Notes under the pieces: generated by a model
The model's database searches: none
What the model was told of the DNA's origin: nothing
Seen by the model: only the letters and a program-made list of their open reading frames with translations
Source of the DNA: Nocardioides sp. zg-1308
Lineage (GTDB): Bacteria; Actinomycetota; Actinomycetes; Propionibacteriales; Nocardioidaceae
DNA length: 64,000 bases
Reading direction: 5' to 3'
Assembly (NCBI RefSeq): GCF_013155375.1
Contig: NZ_JABJQY010000002.1
Span: forward strand, 2,642,680-2,706,679
In this document: positions 9,328-19,924 of the stretch, piece after piece
Layout: the number at the start of each line of letters is the position of its first letter
Position numbering within the stretch: the first letter of the stretch is position 1
Program-made: the position numbers and the translations under genes

Positions 9328-10158
9328 TCAGGCCGGCGCCCAGCAGATGCCGTAGCGCTGACCGGCGTCCCACTGCTCGCGGGTCGGGCTCTCCTGCGAC
9401 CACACGAAGTCGAGCGGGTCGTCGGCCTGGGCGCGTGCCGCGTTGCGGCACGAGGACTCCATGCGGGCGGCGATCGCCGCCTGTCGCGGCAGCCGACGGC
9501 CGGGCAGGTCCACGGTCGTCACCGCCCGCCACGAGTGCCTGCCGCCGCAGGCGACCCGTGCGAACTGGGCTGTGCCGGGAGCCGCGGTCGCGCACATCGC
9601 GATGGCCGGCGTGTCCCCCCAGCCGCGCGTGCGCCGGGGCAGGCGCAGCAGCTGCTCCGGGGCCGCGACGACGACCAGGTCGCAGCGGAACCAGTCGGCC
9701 CCCGCCTCGGCGCGTCGCGGGCTCGGCGTGAACCACACCGCCCGCGCCATGCTGAGCCGCAGCTCCCGCGGCGTACGGGCCAGGTGCCGGGGGAGCCGGG
9801 TGGTGCAGGCCTGCCGCGCCTGGCGCTGGGCGGCCCGCGAGTCGACGCGACGGGTGAATCCCGCCCCGGTCTCGAGGTCGAGGCGCCCGACGAAGTAGGT
9901 CTGGGCTGTGTGCCTGCGCCGGCACGGCACGGGGGCGGTGCGGCCGACCACGGCGACGGCCTGCCCGAACGACAGGGCGTGGCACTCGCCGACGCGGGGG
10001 TCCGGTCCGGGGTCCGGCGGCACCGTCTCGGTCGGCACCGTCCCGGTCGGCGTGGCCGACGTGGACGGCGTCCCCGCCGGCGGCTCCCCGTCGGACGGCG
10101 ACGTGCAGCCGCCCAGCGCGAGGGCGGCGACCAGCGCGAGGAGCGGCAGCCGCCTCAT
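9328..10158 (-). CDS. Septum-formation family lipoprotein
   Basis: A 276-residue lipoprotein. A signal peptide with lipobox L-G-G-C (Cys18) is followed by a Pro/Thr/Ser linker (about 20-55), then the conserved region GECHALSF...VPCRRRHTAQTYFVG of the septum formation (Septum_form) family. The Cys residues are spaced for disulfides on the outer face of the membrane. Function in the family is poorly defined; a link to division or envelope is inferred only from the family name. Its ATG overlaps the stop of the flavodoxin gene (ATGA), so the two form an operon on the minus strand. It is convergent with era, 10 bp away. Confidence 0.75.
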   Translation of the reverse strand: MRRLPLLALVAALALGGCTSPSDGEPPAGTPSTSATPTGTVPTETVPPDPGPDPRVGECHALSFGQAVAVVGRTAPVPCRRRHTAQTYFVGRLDLETGAGFTRRVDSRAAQRQARQACTTRLPRHLARTPRELRLSMARAVWFTPSPRRAEAGADWFRCDLVVVAAPEQLLRLPRRTRGWGDTPAIAMCATAAPGTAQFARVACGGRHSWRAVTTVDLPGRRLPRQAAIAARMESSCRNAARAQADDPLDFVWSQESPTREQWDAGQRYGICWAPA

Positions 10159-10640
10159 CGCATCACCAGAGCGGCCAGCGTCCCGCCCAGCTCGTACGCC
10201 GACTCCCGGTCCGCCCGGCCCACGTCGCCGAGCACCTCGAGGACCGGCGCGGCGCGGCGCCAGGGCAGTGCCCCGACGATCGACTCCACCGAGCGCACGG
10301 CACCGGCCGTGTCGTAGCGGCCGTGCACGTAGAGGCCGTACGGCTTGCGGCCCCCGTCGGCGCCGGCCGCCGAGCCGTCGTCCGACAGCGCGCCGCCGAC
10401 CTGGAGGAACACGGAGTCGAAGAAGTGCTTGAGGGCACCGCTCATGTAGCCGAAGTTCGCCGGCGTGCCGAGGACGATCCCGTCCGCCGCCACCACGTCG
10501 TCCGCGTCCGCCTCGAGCGCCGCGCGCACCACCACCTCGACGTCGTCGATGGCGTCGTCCGAGGCCCCGGCCACGACGGCGTCGGTCAGGGACACCACCG
10601 ACGGGGTCGGCGAGTGGTGGACGACGAGCAGGCGCGGCAC
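10155..10640 (-). CDS. Flavodoxin / NADPH-dependent FMN reductase family protein
   Basis: About 161 residues, flavodoxin-like fold: an N-terminal beta strand and phosphate loop (LLVVHHSPTPSV) for FMN, the middle segment GIVLGTPANFGYMSGALKHFFD typical of flavodoxin/WrbA-like proteins, and a C-terminal helix. It probably shuttles electrons or reduces quinones or flavin in the cytoplasm. I place the start at the GTG at 10640 because a minus-strand TAGCCT lies seven bases upstream of it; a GTG six codons earlier (10658) would lie upstream of that promoter. It is divergent from the methyltransferase at 10688 and coupled to the lipoprotein downstream. Confidence 0.8.
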   Translation of the reverse strand: MPRLLVVHHSPTPSVVSLTDAVVAGASDDAIDDVEVVVRAALEADADDVVAADGIVLGTPANFGYMSGALKHFFDSVFLQVGGALSDDGSAAGADGGRKPYGLYVHGRYDTAGAVRSVESIVGALPWRRAAPVLEVLGDVGRADRESAYELGGTLAALVMR

Positions 10641-10647
10641 GGTGCCG

Positions 10648-10653
10648 AGGCTA
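10648..10653 (-). promoter_or_regulatory. -10 hexamer TAGCCT (minus strand), leaderless-type
   Basis: Ends seven bases before the GTG at 10640 and is the reason for choosing that start. Confidence 0.5.
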
Positions 10654-10675
10654 CTCACCGCCCCACCGGCGGGCG

Positions 10676-10681
10676 TACCTT
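10676..10681 (+). promoter_or_regulatory. -10 hexamer TACCTT, leaderless-type
   Basis: Ends six bases before the ATG at 10688. It is back to back with the minus-strand promoter of the flavodoxin gene. Confidence 0.5.
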
Positions 10682-10687
10682 CGGCGC

Positions 10688-11446
10688 ATGACGTTCGACG
10701 TGCCCGGCGACGCCTACGACCGCTTCATGGGCCGCTACTCGCGACCGCTGTCCGCGGGCCTCGCCGACCTGCTGGAGGTCACGGAGGGCCAGTGGGCACT
10801 GGACGTCGGGTGCGGCCCCGGCGCGCTGACCGAGCAGCTCGTCGAGCGGATCGGCGCGGAGCGCGTCTCGGCCGTCGACCCGTCGGCGCCGTTCGTGGAG
10901 GCCTGCCGCGAGCGCTTCCCCGGCGTCGACGTCCGGCAGTCCGCCGCCGAGTCGCTGCCCTTCGACGACGCCACGTTCGACGTGGCGGGTGCGTGCCTGG
11001 TCGTGCACTTCATGGCCGATCCCGTCGGCGGCGTCGGTGAGATGCGACGCGTGACCCGTCGCGGCGGGTGGGTCGGGGCGACGGTGTGGGACCTCGCGGG
11101 GTCCCGGGCGCCGATGTGGCCGCTGTGGGAGGCGGTCGCCGAGCTCCGGCCCGAGCACCCGGGCGAGCGCGAGTTCCCCGGCGGGTCGCAGGACGGCCTC
11201 GTCGCGATCGTCCGGGACGCGGGCCTGCGCGACGTCGAGTCGGTCGAGCTGTCGGTCACGGTCACCCACCCCACCTTCGAGGAGTGGTGGGAGCCCTACC
11301 TCCACGGCGTCGGCCCGGCCGGCGACGTCGTCGCCGCGCTCGGTCCCGACGGCCGCGAGCGTCTCGAGGAGGTCCTGCGCCGGCGCCTGGGCGAAGGTCC
11401 CTTCGACCTCACCGCGGTGGCGTACGCCGCCCGCGGGCGGGCCTGA
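10688..11446 (+). CDS. SAM-dependent methyltransferase (class I)
   Basis: A 252-residue class I methyltransferase. The N-terminal YDRFMGRYSRPL is common in UbiE/Methyltransf_11-like proteins. Motif I ALDVGCGPGAL lies at about 38-48, an acidic ribose-binding position at AVDPS, and motif II-like FDVAGACLVVHFM at about 97-109. The substrate cannot be read from sequence. It stands alone between the divergent flavodoxin gene and the leuA leader, with a leaderless-type promoter. Confidence 0.85.
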   Translation: MTFDVPGDAYDRFMGRYSRPLSAGLADLLEVTEGQWALDVGCGPGALTEQLVERIGAERVSAVDPSAPFVEACRERFPGVDVRQSAAESLPFDDATFDVAGACLVVHFMADPVGGVGEMRRVTRRGGWVGATVWDLAGSRAPMWPLWEAVAELRPEHPGEREFPGGSQDGLVAIVRDAGLRDVESVELSVTVTHPTFEEWWEPYLHGVGPAGDVVAALGPDGRERLEEVLRRRLGEGPFDLTAVAYAARGRA

Positions 11447-11496
11447 CCGCGTCTCAGTCCGCGGGAGGTCCGGCGACGCACGGCGCCGCGGGCGGT

Positions 11497-11502
11497 TAGG
11501 GT
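11497..11502 (+). promoter_or_regulatory. -10 hexamer TAGGGT of the leucine leader
   Basis: Ends nine bases before the leader peptide ATG at 11512. Transcription would start just ahead of the leader ORF. Confidence 0.5.
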
Positions 11503-11511
11503 GGTCGGGTC

Positions 11512-14665
<3,154 letters not shown>

Positions 14666-14737
14666 CGTCTCGTCCTCTCCTCGTCGTCACTGGTGGTTGC
14701 GACGCTAGGCACGACGACAGGCGGGACCCCGATGAAC

Positions 14738-14762
14738 GGGACGAACCGGTGCCGACCGTCCC
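14738..14762. promoter_or_regulatory. Operator 1: GGGACG-N13-CGTCCC in the ndh/tetR intergenic region
   Basis: A 25-bp inverted repeat between the ndh -10 candidate (TAGCGT on the minus strand, 14702-14707) and the tetR -10 candidate (TAGGGT, 14773-14778). It matches a second site after the tetR gene in both arms and most of the middle. Confidence 0.7.
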
Positions 14763-14798
14763 ACCTGCTCGGTAGGGTCGGCACGGACGGAGGAGCCG

Positions 14799-15413
14799 AT
14801 GGTCGGGACCACGCGTGACGAGACCAGCGCCGCCCGCGCGTCCCGCCCGTCGAGGCCGGCCGCGGAGACGCGCCGGCGGGTGCTGGACGCCGCGGCGGGG
14901 CTGATCGACCGCCTGTCCTACGACGCGGTGACGATGGACGCCGTCGCGCGGGCGTCGGGCGTCGGCAGGTCGACGATCTACCGGCACTGGCCCAGCCGGC
15001 GGCTGCTGGTGCTGGAGGCGTTCACCCACAAGACGGACAAGATGACGGCGGTGACCGACACGGGCGACACGGTCGCCGACCTGCGGACCTACCTGCTCCG
15101 GCTGGCCTGGTGCCTGGACTTCGGTGGCGCCGCGTCCGTGGTGTCGGGGCTGGTCAGTGAGGCGGTGCAGGACGAGGAGTTCGCCCGGATGTTCCGCGCC
15201 ACCATGGTGCGTGAGCGACGACGCGCCTTCATCGCCATCCTGCTGCGAGGTCAGGAGCGCGGACAGGTGCGGGCCGACCTCGACGTGTCCGTGACCGTCG
15301 ACGCGCTCTACGGCGCGGTCCACCACCGCCTGCTGGTGACCCGCAAGCCGATCGACGAGCGCTTCGTCTCGGCGCTGGTCGACGTGGTCGCCGCCGGGTT
15401 CGCGCCGCGCTGA
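14799..15413 (+). CDS. TetR/AcrR family transcriptional regulator
   Basis: A 204-residue TetR regulator. The N-terminal helix-turn-helix spans about residues 25-70 (MDAVARASGVGRSTIYRHWPSRRL is the typical recognition region); the rest is a ligand-binding/dimerisation domain with a TetR_C-like end. GGAGG precedes the ATG. It is divergent from ndh and followed by an AhpD-like gene, and matching operators lie in both flanking intergenic regions. The likely role, inferred, is repression of ndh, itself and the AhpD-like gene until a quinone, electrophile or similar effector binds. Confidence 0.92.
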   Translation: MVGTTRDETSAARASRPSRPAAETRRRVLDAAAGLIDRLSYDAVTMDAVARASGVGRSTIYRHWPSRRLLVLEAFTHKTDKMTAVTDTGDTVADLRTYLLRLAWCLDFGGAASVVSGLVSEAVQDEEFARMFRATMVRERRRAFIAILLRGQERGQVRADLDVSVTVDALYGAVHHRLLVTRKPIDERFVSALVDVVAAGFAPR

Positions 15414-15425
15414 CCCGTGCCGGGT

Positions 15426-15450
15426 GGGACGTCGCCACCCGGTTCGTCCC
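15426..15450. promoter_or_regulatory. Operator 2: GGGACG-N13-CGTCCC between tetR and the AhpD-like gene
   Basis: The same arms and 13-base spacing as operator 1, and the arms extend to 9 bp (GGTGGGACG/CGTCCCACC, 15423-15453). Read on the opposite strand it shares GGGACGAACCGG with operator 1. It starts 12 bases after the tetR stop and lies about 80 bases before the next gene. Confidence 0.7.
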
Positions 15451-15531
15451 ACCGTGTCGCCGTCCCCGCCACGGCCGGCCCACGCTCGTGGTGCCGGCCC
15501 GTCCGGGCCGCACGTCGACAGGAGCAGCGCC

Positions 15532-15996
15532 ATGACCGTCACCACCACCACGACCCCGGGCACGACCAACATCGCCGACCTCGAGCCCCACCTCTACGGA
15601 GCCGCCATCGCCCTGGGCCGGGAGGCCGACGCCGCCGCGATCGACGCCGGCCTGTCCACCGGCTTCGTCGAGGTGCTGAAGATGCGGGTCTCGCAGCTCA
15701 ACCGCTGCGCGTTCTGCCTGCGCTGGCACAGCCGCGACGCGCTCGCCAAGGGGGAGACAGCGGACCGCCTGGCGGTGCTGCCGGCGTGGCGGGAGACGTC
15801 GTACTTCGACGAGGCGGAGCGTGCGGCGCTGGCGCTGGTCGAGCACGTCGCGCTCATCGCCGAGCGCGCGGGCGAGGCGCCGGACACGAGCGCGATGACC
15901 CCCGAGCAGGTCGCGGCCGTCGCGTGGGTCGCGATCGCGATCGGGACGCTCAACCGCATCGCCGTGACGAGCGCGTACGCCGTCGGACCGGCCTAG
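15532..15996 (+). CDS. Carboxymuconolactone decarboxylase / AhpD-like protein
   Basis: A 154-residue CMD-family protein. It has the redox motif C-A-F-C followed by His six residues later (CAFCLRWHSRDAL, about residues 59-71), the AhpD-type catalytic arrangement, which favours alkylhydroperoxidase-like thiol chemistry over lactone decarboxylation. A Thr-rich N-terminus follows the ATG, which has AGGAG upstream. In context it looks like an antioxidant or electrophile-detoxifying partner of the adjacent TetR regulator and NDH-2, which share an operator sequence. The substrate is unknown. Confidence 0.85.
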   Translation: MTVTTTTTPGTTNIADLEPHLYGAAIALGREADAAAIDAGLSTGFVEVLKMRVSQLNRCAFCLRWHSRDALAKGETADRLAVLPAWRETSYFDEAERAALALVEHVALIAERAGEAPDTSAMTPEQVAAVAWVAIAIGTLNRIAVTSAYAVGPA

Positions 15997-16039
15997 TCGC
16001 AGCGCCGGACACCTCCCGTGGGCAGCCGGGAGGAGCGGC

Positions 16040-16045
16040 TACATT
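16040..16045 (+). promoter_or_regulatory. -10 hexamer TACATT, leaderless-type
   Basis: Ends six bases before the ATG at 16052. Confidence 0.5.
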
Positions 16046-16051
16046 CGACGG

Positions 16052-16918
16052 ATGTTGGTGAGCGAGCGGATCGGCCAGCTGTTCGTCGAGTCCCACGGCG
16101 GGCGGGACCGGCTGGAGTACACCGAGTACGGCTCCGGCAGCGACTGGGTGGTGCTGCTCCCCGGCCTGCTGATGCCACGCCGGATGCAGCAGCCGCTTGC
16201 GCGGGCGATGGCGGCGCAGGGCCTGCACGTGGTCACCCTCGACCTGCTCGGCCACGGCCGCTCGGACCAGCCGGCCGACCCGCTCGTCTACTCGACGTCG
16301 TCGTTCGGCGAGCAGGTCGTGGCGCTCCTCGACCACCTCGGCGCCGACCAGGCGGTCATCGGAGGTACGTCGCTGGGTGCCAACGTGGCGCTGGAGGTGG
16401 CGGTCGTCGCGCCCGAGCGGGTCCGGGGACTGGTGGTGGAGATGCCGGTGCTCGACAACGCGCTCGTCGCGGGGATCCTCGCCTTCGTCCCGATCATGCT
16501 CGCGGCGCGCTACGTGCCCGTCGTGGCCGACACGGTGCAGCGGACGGCCCGGTCGGTGCCGCGCGGGCTCGTGCCGTTCTGGGCGGGGGTCCTCCTCGAC
16601 ACGGTCGACCACCGCGCCGACTCGCTCGCCTCGGTGCTGCACGGAGTCGTCTTCGGGCGGATCGCCCCGTCGTCGAGCCAGCGCCGGCGGATCGCCGCGC
16701 CGGTCCTCGTCGTGGGCCACCCGGTCGACCCGTTCCACCCGTTCGTCGACGTCGACATGCTCGCCGCCGAGCTGCCCGACGTCCGGGTCGAGCGGGCCTC
16801 CTCGGTCCTGGAGTGGCGCCTGCGTCCGGAGCGGCTCACCGCGGCCGCCAGCGACTTCGCCGTCGCGTGCTGGCAGGACGCCACGACCGCCCGCCGGGCA
16901 CGCCTGCGGAAACGCTGA
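16052..16918 (+). CDS. Alpha/beta hydrolase
   Basis: A 288-residue alpha/beta hydrolase. The strand leading to the oxyanion region is VVLLPGLLMPRRMQ (about residues 31-44), followed by the DLLGHGRSD segment and the nucleophile elbow G-x-S-x-G as GGTSLGANVA (about 107-116). The catalytic acid/His pair near the C-terminus is not obvious; HPVDPFHPFVDVDM (about 228-241) is the best candidate region. The substrate is unknown. It stands in a single-gene unit with a leaderless-type promoter, followed by recO with its own promoter. Confidence 0.85.
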   Translation: MLVSERIGQLFVESHGGRDRLEYTEYGSGSDWVVLLPGLLMPRRMQQPLARAMAAQGLHVVTLDLLGHGRSDQPADPLVYSTSSFGEQVVALLDHLGADQAVIGGTSLGANVALEVAVVAPERVRGLVVEMPVLDNALVAGILAFVPIMLAARYVPVVADTVQRTARSVPRGLVPFWAGVLLDTVDHRADSLASVLHGVVFGRIAPSSSQRRRIAAPVLVVGHPVDPFHPFVDVDMLAAELPDVRVERASSVLEWRLRPERLTAAASDFAVACWQDATTARRARLRKR

Positions 16919-16950
16919 CGTGGCGCCGGGCCCGGTCGGGGTCCGTGGGG

Positions 16951-16956
16951 GACAAT
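16951..16956 (+). promoter_or_regulatory. -10 hexamer GACAAT of recO, leaderless-type
   Basis: Ends six bases before the recO GTG at 16963. The same hexamer and spacing occur at dusB. Confidence 0.5.
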
Positions 16957-16962
16957 GGGGCG

Positions 16963-17691
16963 GTGCCCCTCTACCGCGACGAGGCGGTCGTGCTCCGCAC
17001 CCACAAGCTGGGCGAGGCCGACCGCATCATCACCCTGCTGACGCGTCAGCACGGGCGGGTGCGCGCGGTCGCGAAGGGCGTGCGGCGTACGACGTCGCGC
17101 TGGGGCTCGCGCCTCGAGCCGTTCACCCACGTCGACCTCCAGCTCGCCGAGGGCCGCAGCCTCGACGTCATCACCCAGGCCGAGACGCTCGACCCGTTCC
17201 ACGCGCGGCTGGGCCTCGACTACGAGCGCTACACCGCCGGCACGGCGATGCTGGAGACGGCCGAGCGCCTGGTCACCGAGGAGAAGGAGCCGGCCGTCCA
17301 GCAGTTCCTGCTCCTCGTCGGCGGCCTGCGGGCGATGGCCGGCGGTGAGCACCCGGCCGGGCAGGTGCTCGACTCCTACCTGCTCCGCTCCCTCTCGGTC
17401 GCGGGCTACGCGCCGTCGTTCGACCACTGCGTGCAGTGCGGGGTCGAGGGCCCCCACCGGTTCTTCAACCCCTCGGCCGGCGGCGTGATGTGTGCCTCCG
17501 ACCGGCTGCCCGGCTCCGCGACGCCCGCCCCCGAGACGGTGCTCGTGCTCGGGGCGCTGCTCGTCGGCGACTGGCCCGTCGTCCACGCCGCCGACCCGCG
17601 CCACCTGCGCGAGGCCAGCACCCTCATCGCGGCCTACCTGGCCTGGCACCTCGAGCGCGGCCTGCGCTCCATGGCCTACGTCGAACGCTGA
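16963..17691 (+). CDS. recO: DNA repair protein RecO
   Basis: A 242-residue RecO: with RecF and RecR it loads RecA onto SSB-coated single-stranded DNA. The N-terminal OB fold starts PLYRDEAVVLRTHKLGEADRI, and a middle helical part follows. The zinc-like cluster CVQCG...GGVMC (about 152-178) has three visible Cys. The GTG at 16963 gives the normal N-terminus and sits six bases after a GACAAT -10. In many actinobacteria recO lies next to uppS and leuA; here uppS is 7 kb downstream, separated by an accessory stretch. It is convergent with a NUDIX gene, 15 bp apart. Confidence 0.95.
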   Translation: MPLYRDEAVVLRTHKLGEADRIITLLTRQHGRVRAVAKGVRRTTSRWGSRLEPFTHVDLQLAEGRSLDVITQAETLDPFHARLGLDYERYTAGTAMLETAERLVTEEKEPAVQQFLLLVGGLRAMAGGEHPAGQVLDSYLLRSLSVAGYAPSFDHCVQCGVEGPHRFFNPSAGGVMCASDRLPGSATPAPETVLVLGALLVGDWPVVHAADPRHLREASTLIAAYLAWHLERGLRSMAYVER

Positions 17692-17706
17692 GGCTCGCTC
17701 CCGGGC

Positions 17707-18111
17707 TCACGAGCGGGTGCGCCGCATCGCCTCGAGCAGTGCCGGGCGCAGGAGCGGATGCGCGGGCGGGGGCAGCTCGAGCGGTCCGAACCACGCGAGG
17801 TCGTCGTGCTCCTCGGGAGCGACGTTGGCCGGCGTGCCCCGCCACTCCGGGACGACCCACGCGCTCAGCAGTGCCGGCTCGTCCGCCGCCCCCACGGTGA
17901 CCCGGCCCAGGTGGGACACCGAGTCCGTCACGATCTCCACGCCGAGCTCCTCGCGCAGCTCACGGCTGAGGGCGACCAGCTCCGTCTCACCGTCCTCCAC
18001 GACCCCGCCGGGCAGGTCCCACACGCCCGGATACGCGTGCTTGTCCGGCCTGCGGTGCGCCAGCAGGACCCGACCCTCGAGGAGCAGCGCTCCGACGACG
18101 ACCTCCACCAT
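17707..18111 (-). CDS. NUDIX hydrolase
   Basis: A 134-residue NUDIX protein. The Nudix box is complete: GGVVEDGETELVALSREL followed by REELG (about residues 35-57), with the metal-binding REXXEE glutamates. Such proteins hydrolyse nucleoside diphosphates linked to another moiety, often oxidised or non-canonical nucleotides (MutT-like). The substrate is not readable. It forms a minus-strand pair with a MazG-like gene 58 bp upstream, suggesting a nucleotide-pool cleaning role. Confidence 0.9.
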   Translation of the reverse strand: MVEVVVGALLLEGRVLLAHRRPDKHAYPGVWDLPGGVVEDGETELVALSRELREELGVEIVTDSVSHLGRVTVGAADEPALLSAWVVPEWRGTPANVAPEEHDDLAWFGPLELPPPAHPLLRPALLEAMRRTRS

Positions 18112-18169
18112 CCCCTGATCGAAGCACGCGGGTCCGACAGGGGATGCTGCCTCGGCCGGCCAGCGCCGG

Positions 18170-18487
18170 CTACGTCTCGTCGAGGACGCCGTTGAGCTCG
18201 GTCATCGTGGAGACGAAGGCCTCCTCGAGGTCCACGCCGTAGGAGTCGGCCAGCGTCATCACGGACCAGAGGCAGTCGGCGAGCTCGTGCGCGAAGGCCT
18301 CGTCGAGGTCCTCGCGTGGCCGCACGCCCTCCTTGCCCTGCACGAGCTTCGCGAGGTCGCCGACGTCCCCGAGGAAGCCGAGCATGATCTCCTCGCGGCT
18401 CCACGTCCGCCCGTAGTTCTCGTGCTCCCTGGCGGCGTACTTCTGGCGCACGCCCCGGGCGAGGTCCTGCAGCTCGTCGAACTCCAT
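18170..18487 (-). CDS. MazG-like nucleotide pyrophosphohydrolase domain protein
   Basis: A 105-residue all-alpha NTP pyrophosphohydrolase-like protein. The first metal motif reads GDVGDLAKL where family members usually have E-E-x-x-E, so Asp replaces Glu at key positions; the second, HELADCLWSVMTLAD, keeps E-x-x-D. Activity is plausible but the first motif is atypical. These enzymes cleave NTPs to NMP and pyrophosphate. The neighbouring NUDIX gene downstream and the HIT gene divergent upstream make a small group of nucleotide-handling enzymes. Confidence 0.8.
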   Translation of the reverse strand: MEFDELQDLARGVRQKYAAREHENYGRTWSREEIMLGFLGDVGDLAKLVQGKEGVRPREDLDEAFAHELADCLWSVMTLADSYGVDLEEAFVSTMTELNGVLDET

Positions 18488-18543
18488 GCCCGGGAGTCTG
18501 GCAGGCCGACGTGCCGGGTGCGCGTCGATGGCAGGGTGGCGCC

Positions 18544-19014
18544 ATGGAGTCCTGGCGACACGAACCGGCGGACTACCCGTGCCCCTTCTGCAGGTTCGTC
18601 GCCCGCGAGTTCGACGACCTCAACGCGGAGAGCGACGTGGTGGCCGAGACCGACCTGGCGCTGGCCCGGATCTCCCCGAAGTGGTGGCCGCACAACCCCG
18701 GAGGAGTCCTGGTCATGCCGCGCGAGCACCACGAGAACCTCTACGACCTGCCGGCGCCCGTCGGCCACGCCGTGTGGGACCTCGTGCAGCAGGCCGCGGT
18801 CGCGATGCGCGCGTCCTACGGGTGCGACGGGGTCTCGACCCGCCAGCACAACGAGCCGCACGGCGGGCAGGACGTGTGGCACCTCCACGTGCACGTGCTG
18901 CCCCGCCATCGCGGCGACCGCCTCTACGAGAACGACGCGTCCTCGAGGTGGGCGACCACCGACGAGCGAGCGACGTACGCCGCCCTGCTCCGCGCCGGGT
19001 GGCCCAGGGCTTGA
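18544..19014 (+). CDS. HIT family hydrolase
   Basis: A 156-residue histidine triad protein. The active-site triad H-L-H-V-H is at residues 113-117 and the N-terminal CPFC (Cys13, Cys16) resembles the zinc-binding pair of many bacterial HIT proteins. HIT enzymes hydrolyse or transfer nucleotides such as AMP-lysine, AppppA or AMP-NH2 species. I chose the ATG at 18544, since a CAGGGT hexamer ends six bases before it; an earlier GTG at 18511 would precede that promoter. Its stop codon overlaps the -35 element of the next gene. Confidence 0.88.
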   Translation: MESWRHEPADYPCPFCRFVAREFDDLNAESDVVAETDLALARISPKWWPHNPGGVLVMPREHHENLYDLPAPVGHAVWDLVQQAAVAMRASYGCDGVSTRQHNEPHGGQDVWHLHVHVLPRHRGDRLYENDASSRWATTDERATYAALLRAGWPRA

Positions 19015-19053
19015 CTGGCTAATGCCATTAGCCCTAGGCTAATGGACATAGCC
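19011..19053 (+). promoter_or_regulatory. Promoter with two tandem operators for a TetR regulator
   Basis: A -35 TTGACT (19011-19016) and -10 TAGGCT (19035-19040) are separated by 18 bases. The spacer is a perfect palindrome GGCTAATGCCATTAGCC (19017-19033), with 8-bp arms around one base. A second, imperfect copy GGCTAATGGACATAGCC (19037-19053) covers the -10 and start region. This is a classic layout for repression by the TetR protein encoded two genes downstream. Confidence 0.8.
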
Positions 19054-19084
19054 ACTCGACCCGTCCACGACCCAGGAGCACACC

Positions 19085-19924
19085 ATGACCGAGCACCTCC
19101 GCATCGGCGACAACACCCTCGCCTACGACGTGAGCGGCGACGGCCCCCTGGTCGTCCTCGCCCACGGCATCGGTGACAGCCGCCACTCCTACCGGTTCCT
19201 GGCGCCCGCGCTGGTCGACGCGGGCTACCGCGTCGCCAACCTCGACATCCGCGGCTGCGGCGAGTCCAGCCTCGGGTGGGACGGCTACAGCCGCACCGAC
19301 ATCGCCGGTGACCTGGTTGCCCTCGTGCGCCACCTCGGTGGTGGACCGGCCGTCGTCGTCGGCCACTCCATCAGCGGCGGCGCCGCGACGGTTGCCGCCG
19401 CCACGGCGCCCGACCTCGTCGCAGGCGTCGTCGAGCTCAGCCCCTTCACCCGCGCCCAGTCCTACCCCCTCGGCGCCATGCTCACGAACACGCGCTACCG
19501 GCGCGGGGCCACCTCGCTCATCTGGACCATGGTCGCCGGGAGCCTCTCGAGCTGGAAGAAGTACCTCGACCTCGCCTACCCCGCCAAGCCCGCCGACTGG
19601 GACGCCGAGCTGGCTCGCATCGACGCCAAGCTGCGCGAGCCCGGCCGGATGAAGGCACTGCAGGCCATGACCAGGACCAAGCCCACCGACGCCGGCGCCC
19701 AGCTGGCCCACGTCCGGTGCCCCGTCCTCGTCGTCGAGGGCTCCCTCGACCCCGACTGGGCCGACCCACGAGCCGAGGGTCAGGCGATCGTCGACGAGCT
19801 GGCCGCCGGCCTGGGTGAGCTGGTCGTGCTCGACGGGGTCGGGCACTACCCCCACGCGCAGGCCCCGGACGAGCTGCTCGCATCGCTCCTGCCGTTCGTC
19901 GCGAGGGTGGTGGCTGATGCCTAG
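19085..19924 (+). CDS. Alpha/beta hydrolase (epoxide hydrolase/lactonase-like)
   Basis: A 279-residue alpha/beta hydrolase. The oxyanion motif is LAHGIGDSRHSY (about residues 25-36), then DIRGCGESS, the nucleophile Ser in GHSISGG (about 94-100), and the likely acid/His pair in VEGSLDPDW and GVGHYPHAQAP near the C-terminus. AGGAG precedes the ATG. Its last eight bases overlap the start of a TetR gene, and the promoter carries two TetR-type operators. This suggests induction by its own substrate or product. Physiological substrate unknown. Confidence 0.88.
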   Translation: MTEHLRIGDNTLAYDVSGDGPLVVLAHGIGDSRHSYRFLAPALVDAGYRVANLDIRGCGESSLGWDGYSRTDIAGDLVALVRHLGGGPAVVVGHSISGGAATVAAATAPDLVAGVVELSPFTRAQSYPLGAMLTNTRYRRGATSLIWTMVAGSLSSWKKYLDLAYPAKPADWDAELARIDAKLREPGRMKALQAMTRTKPTDAGAQLAHVRCPVLVVEGSLDPDWADPRAEGQAIVDELAAGLGELVVLDGVGHYPHAQAPDELLASLLPFVARVVADA

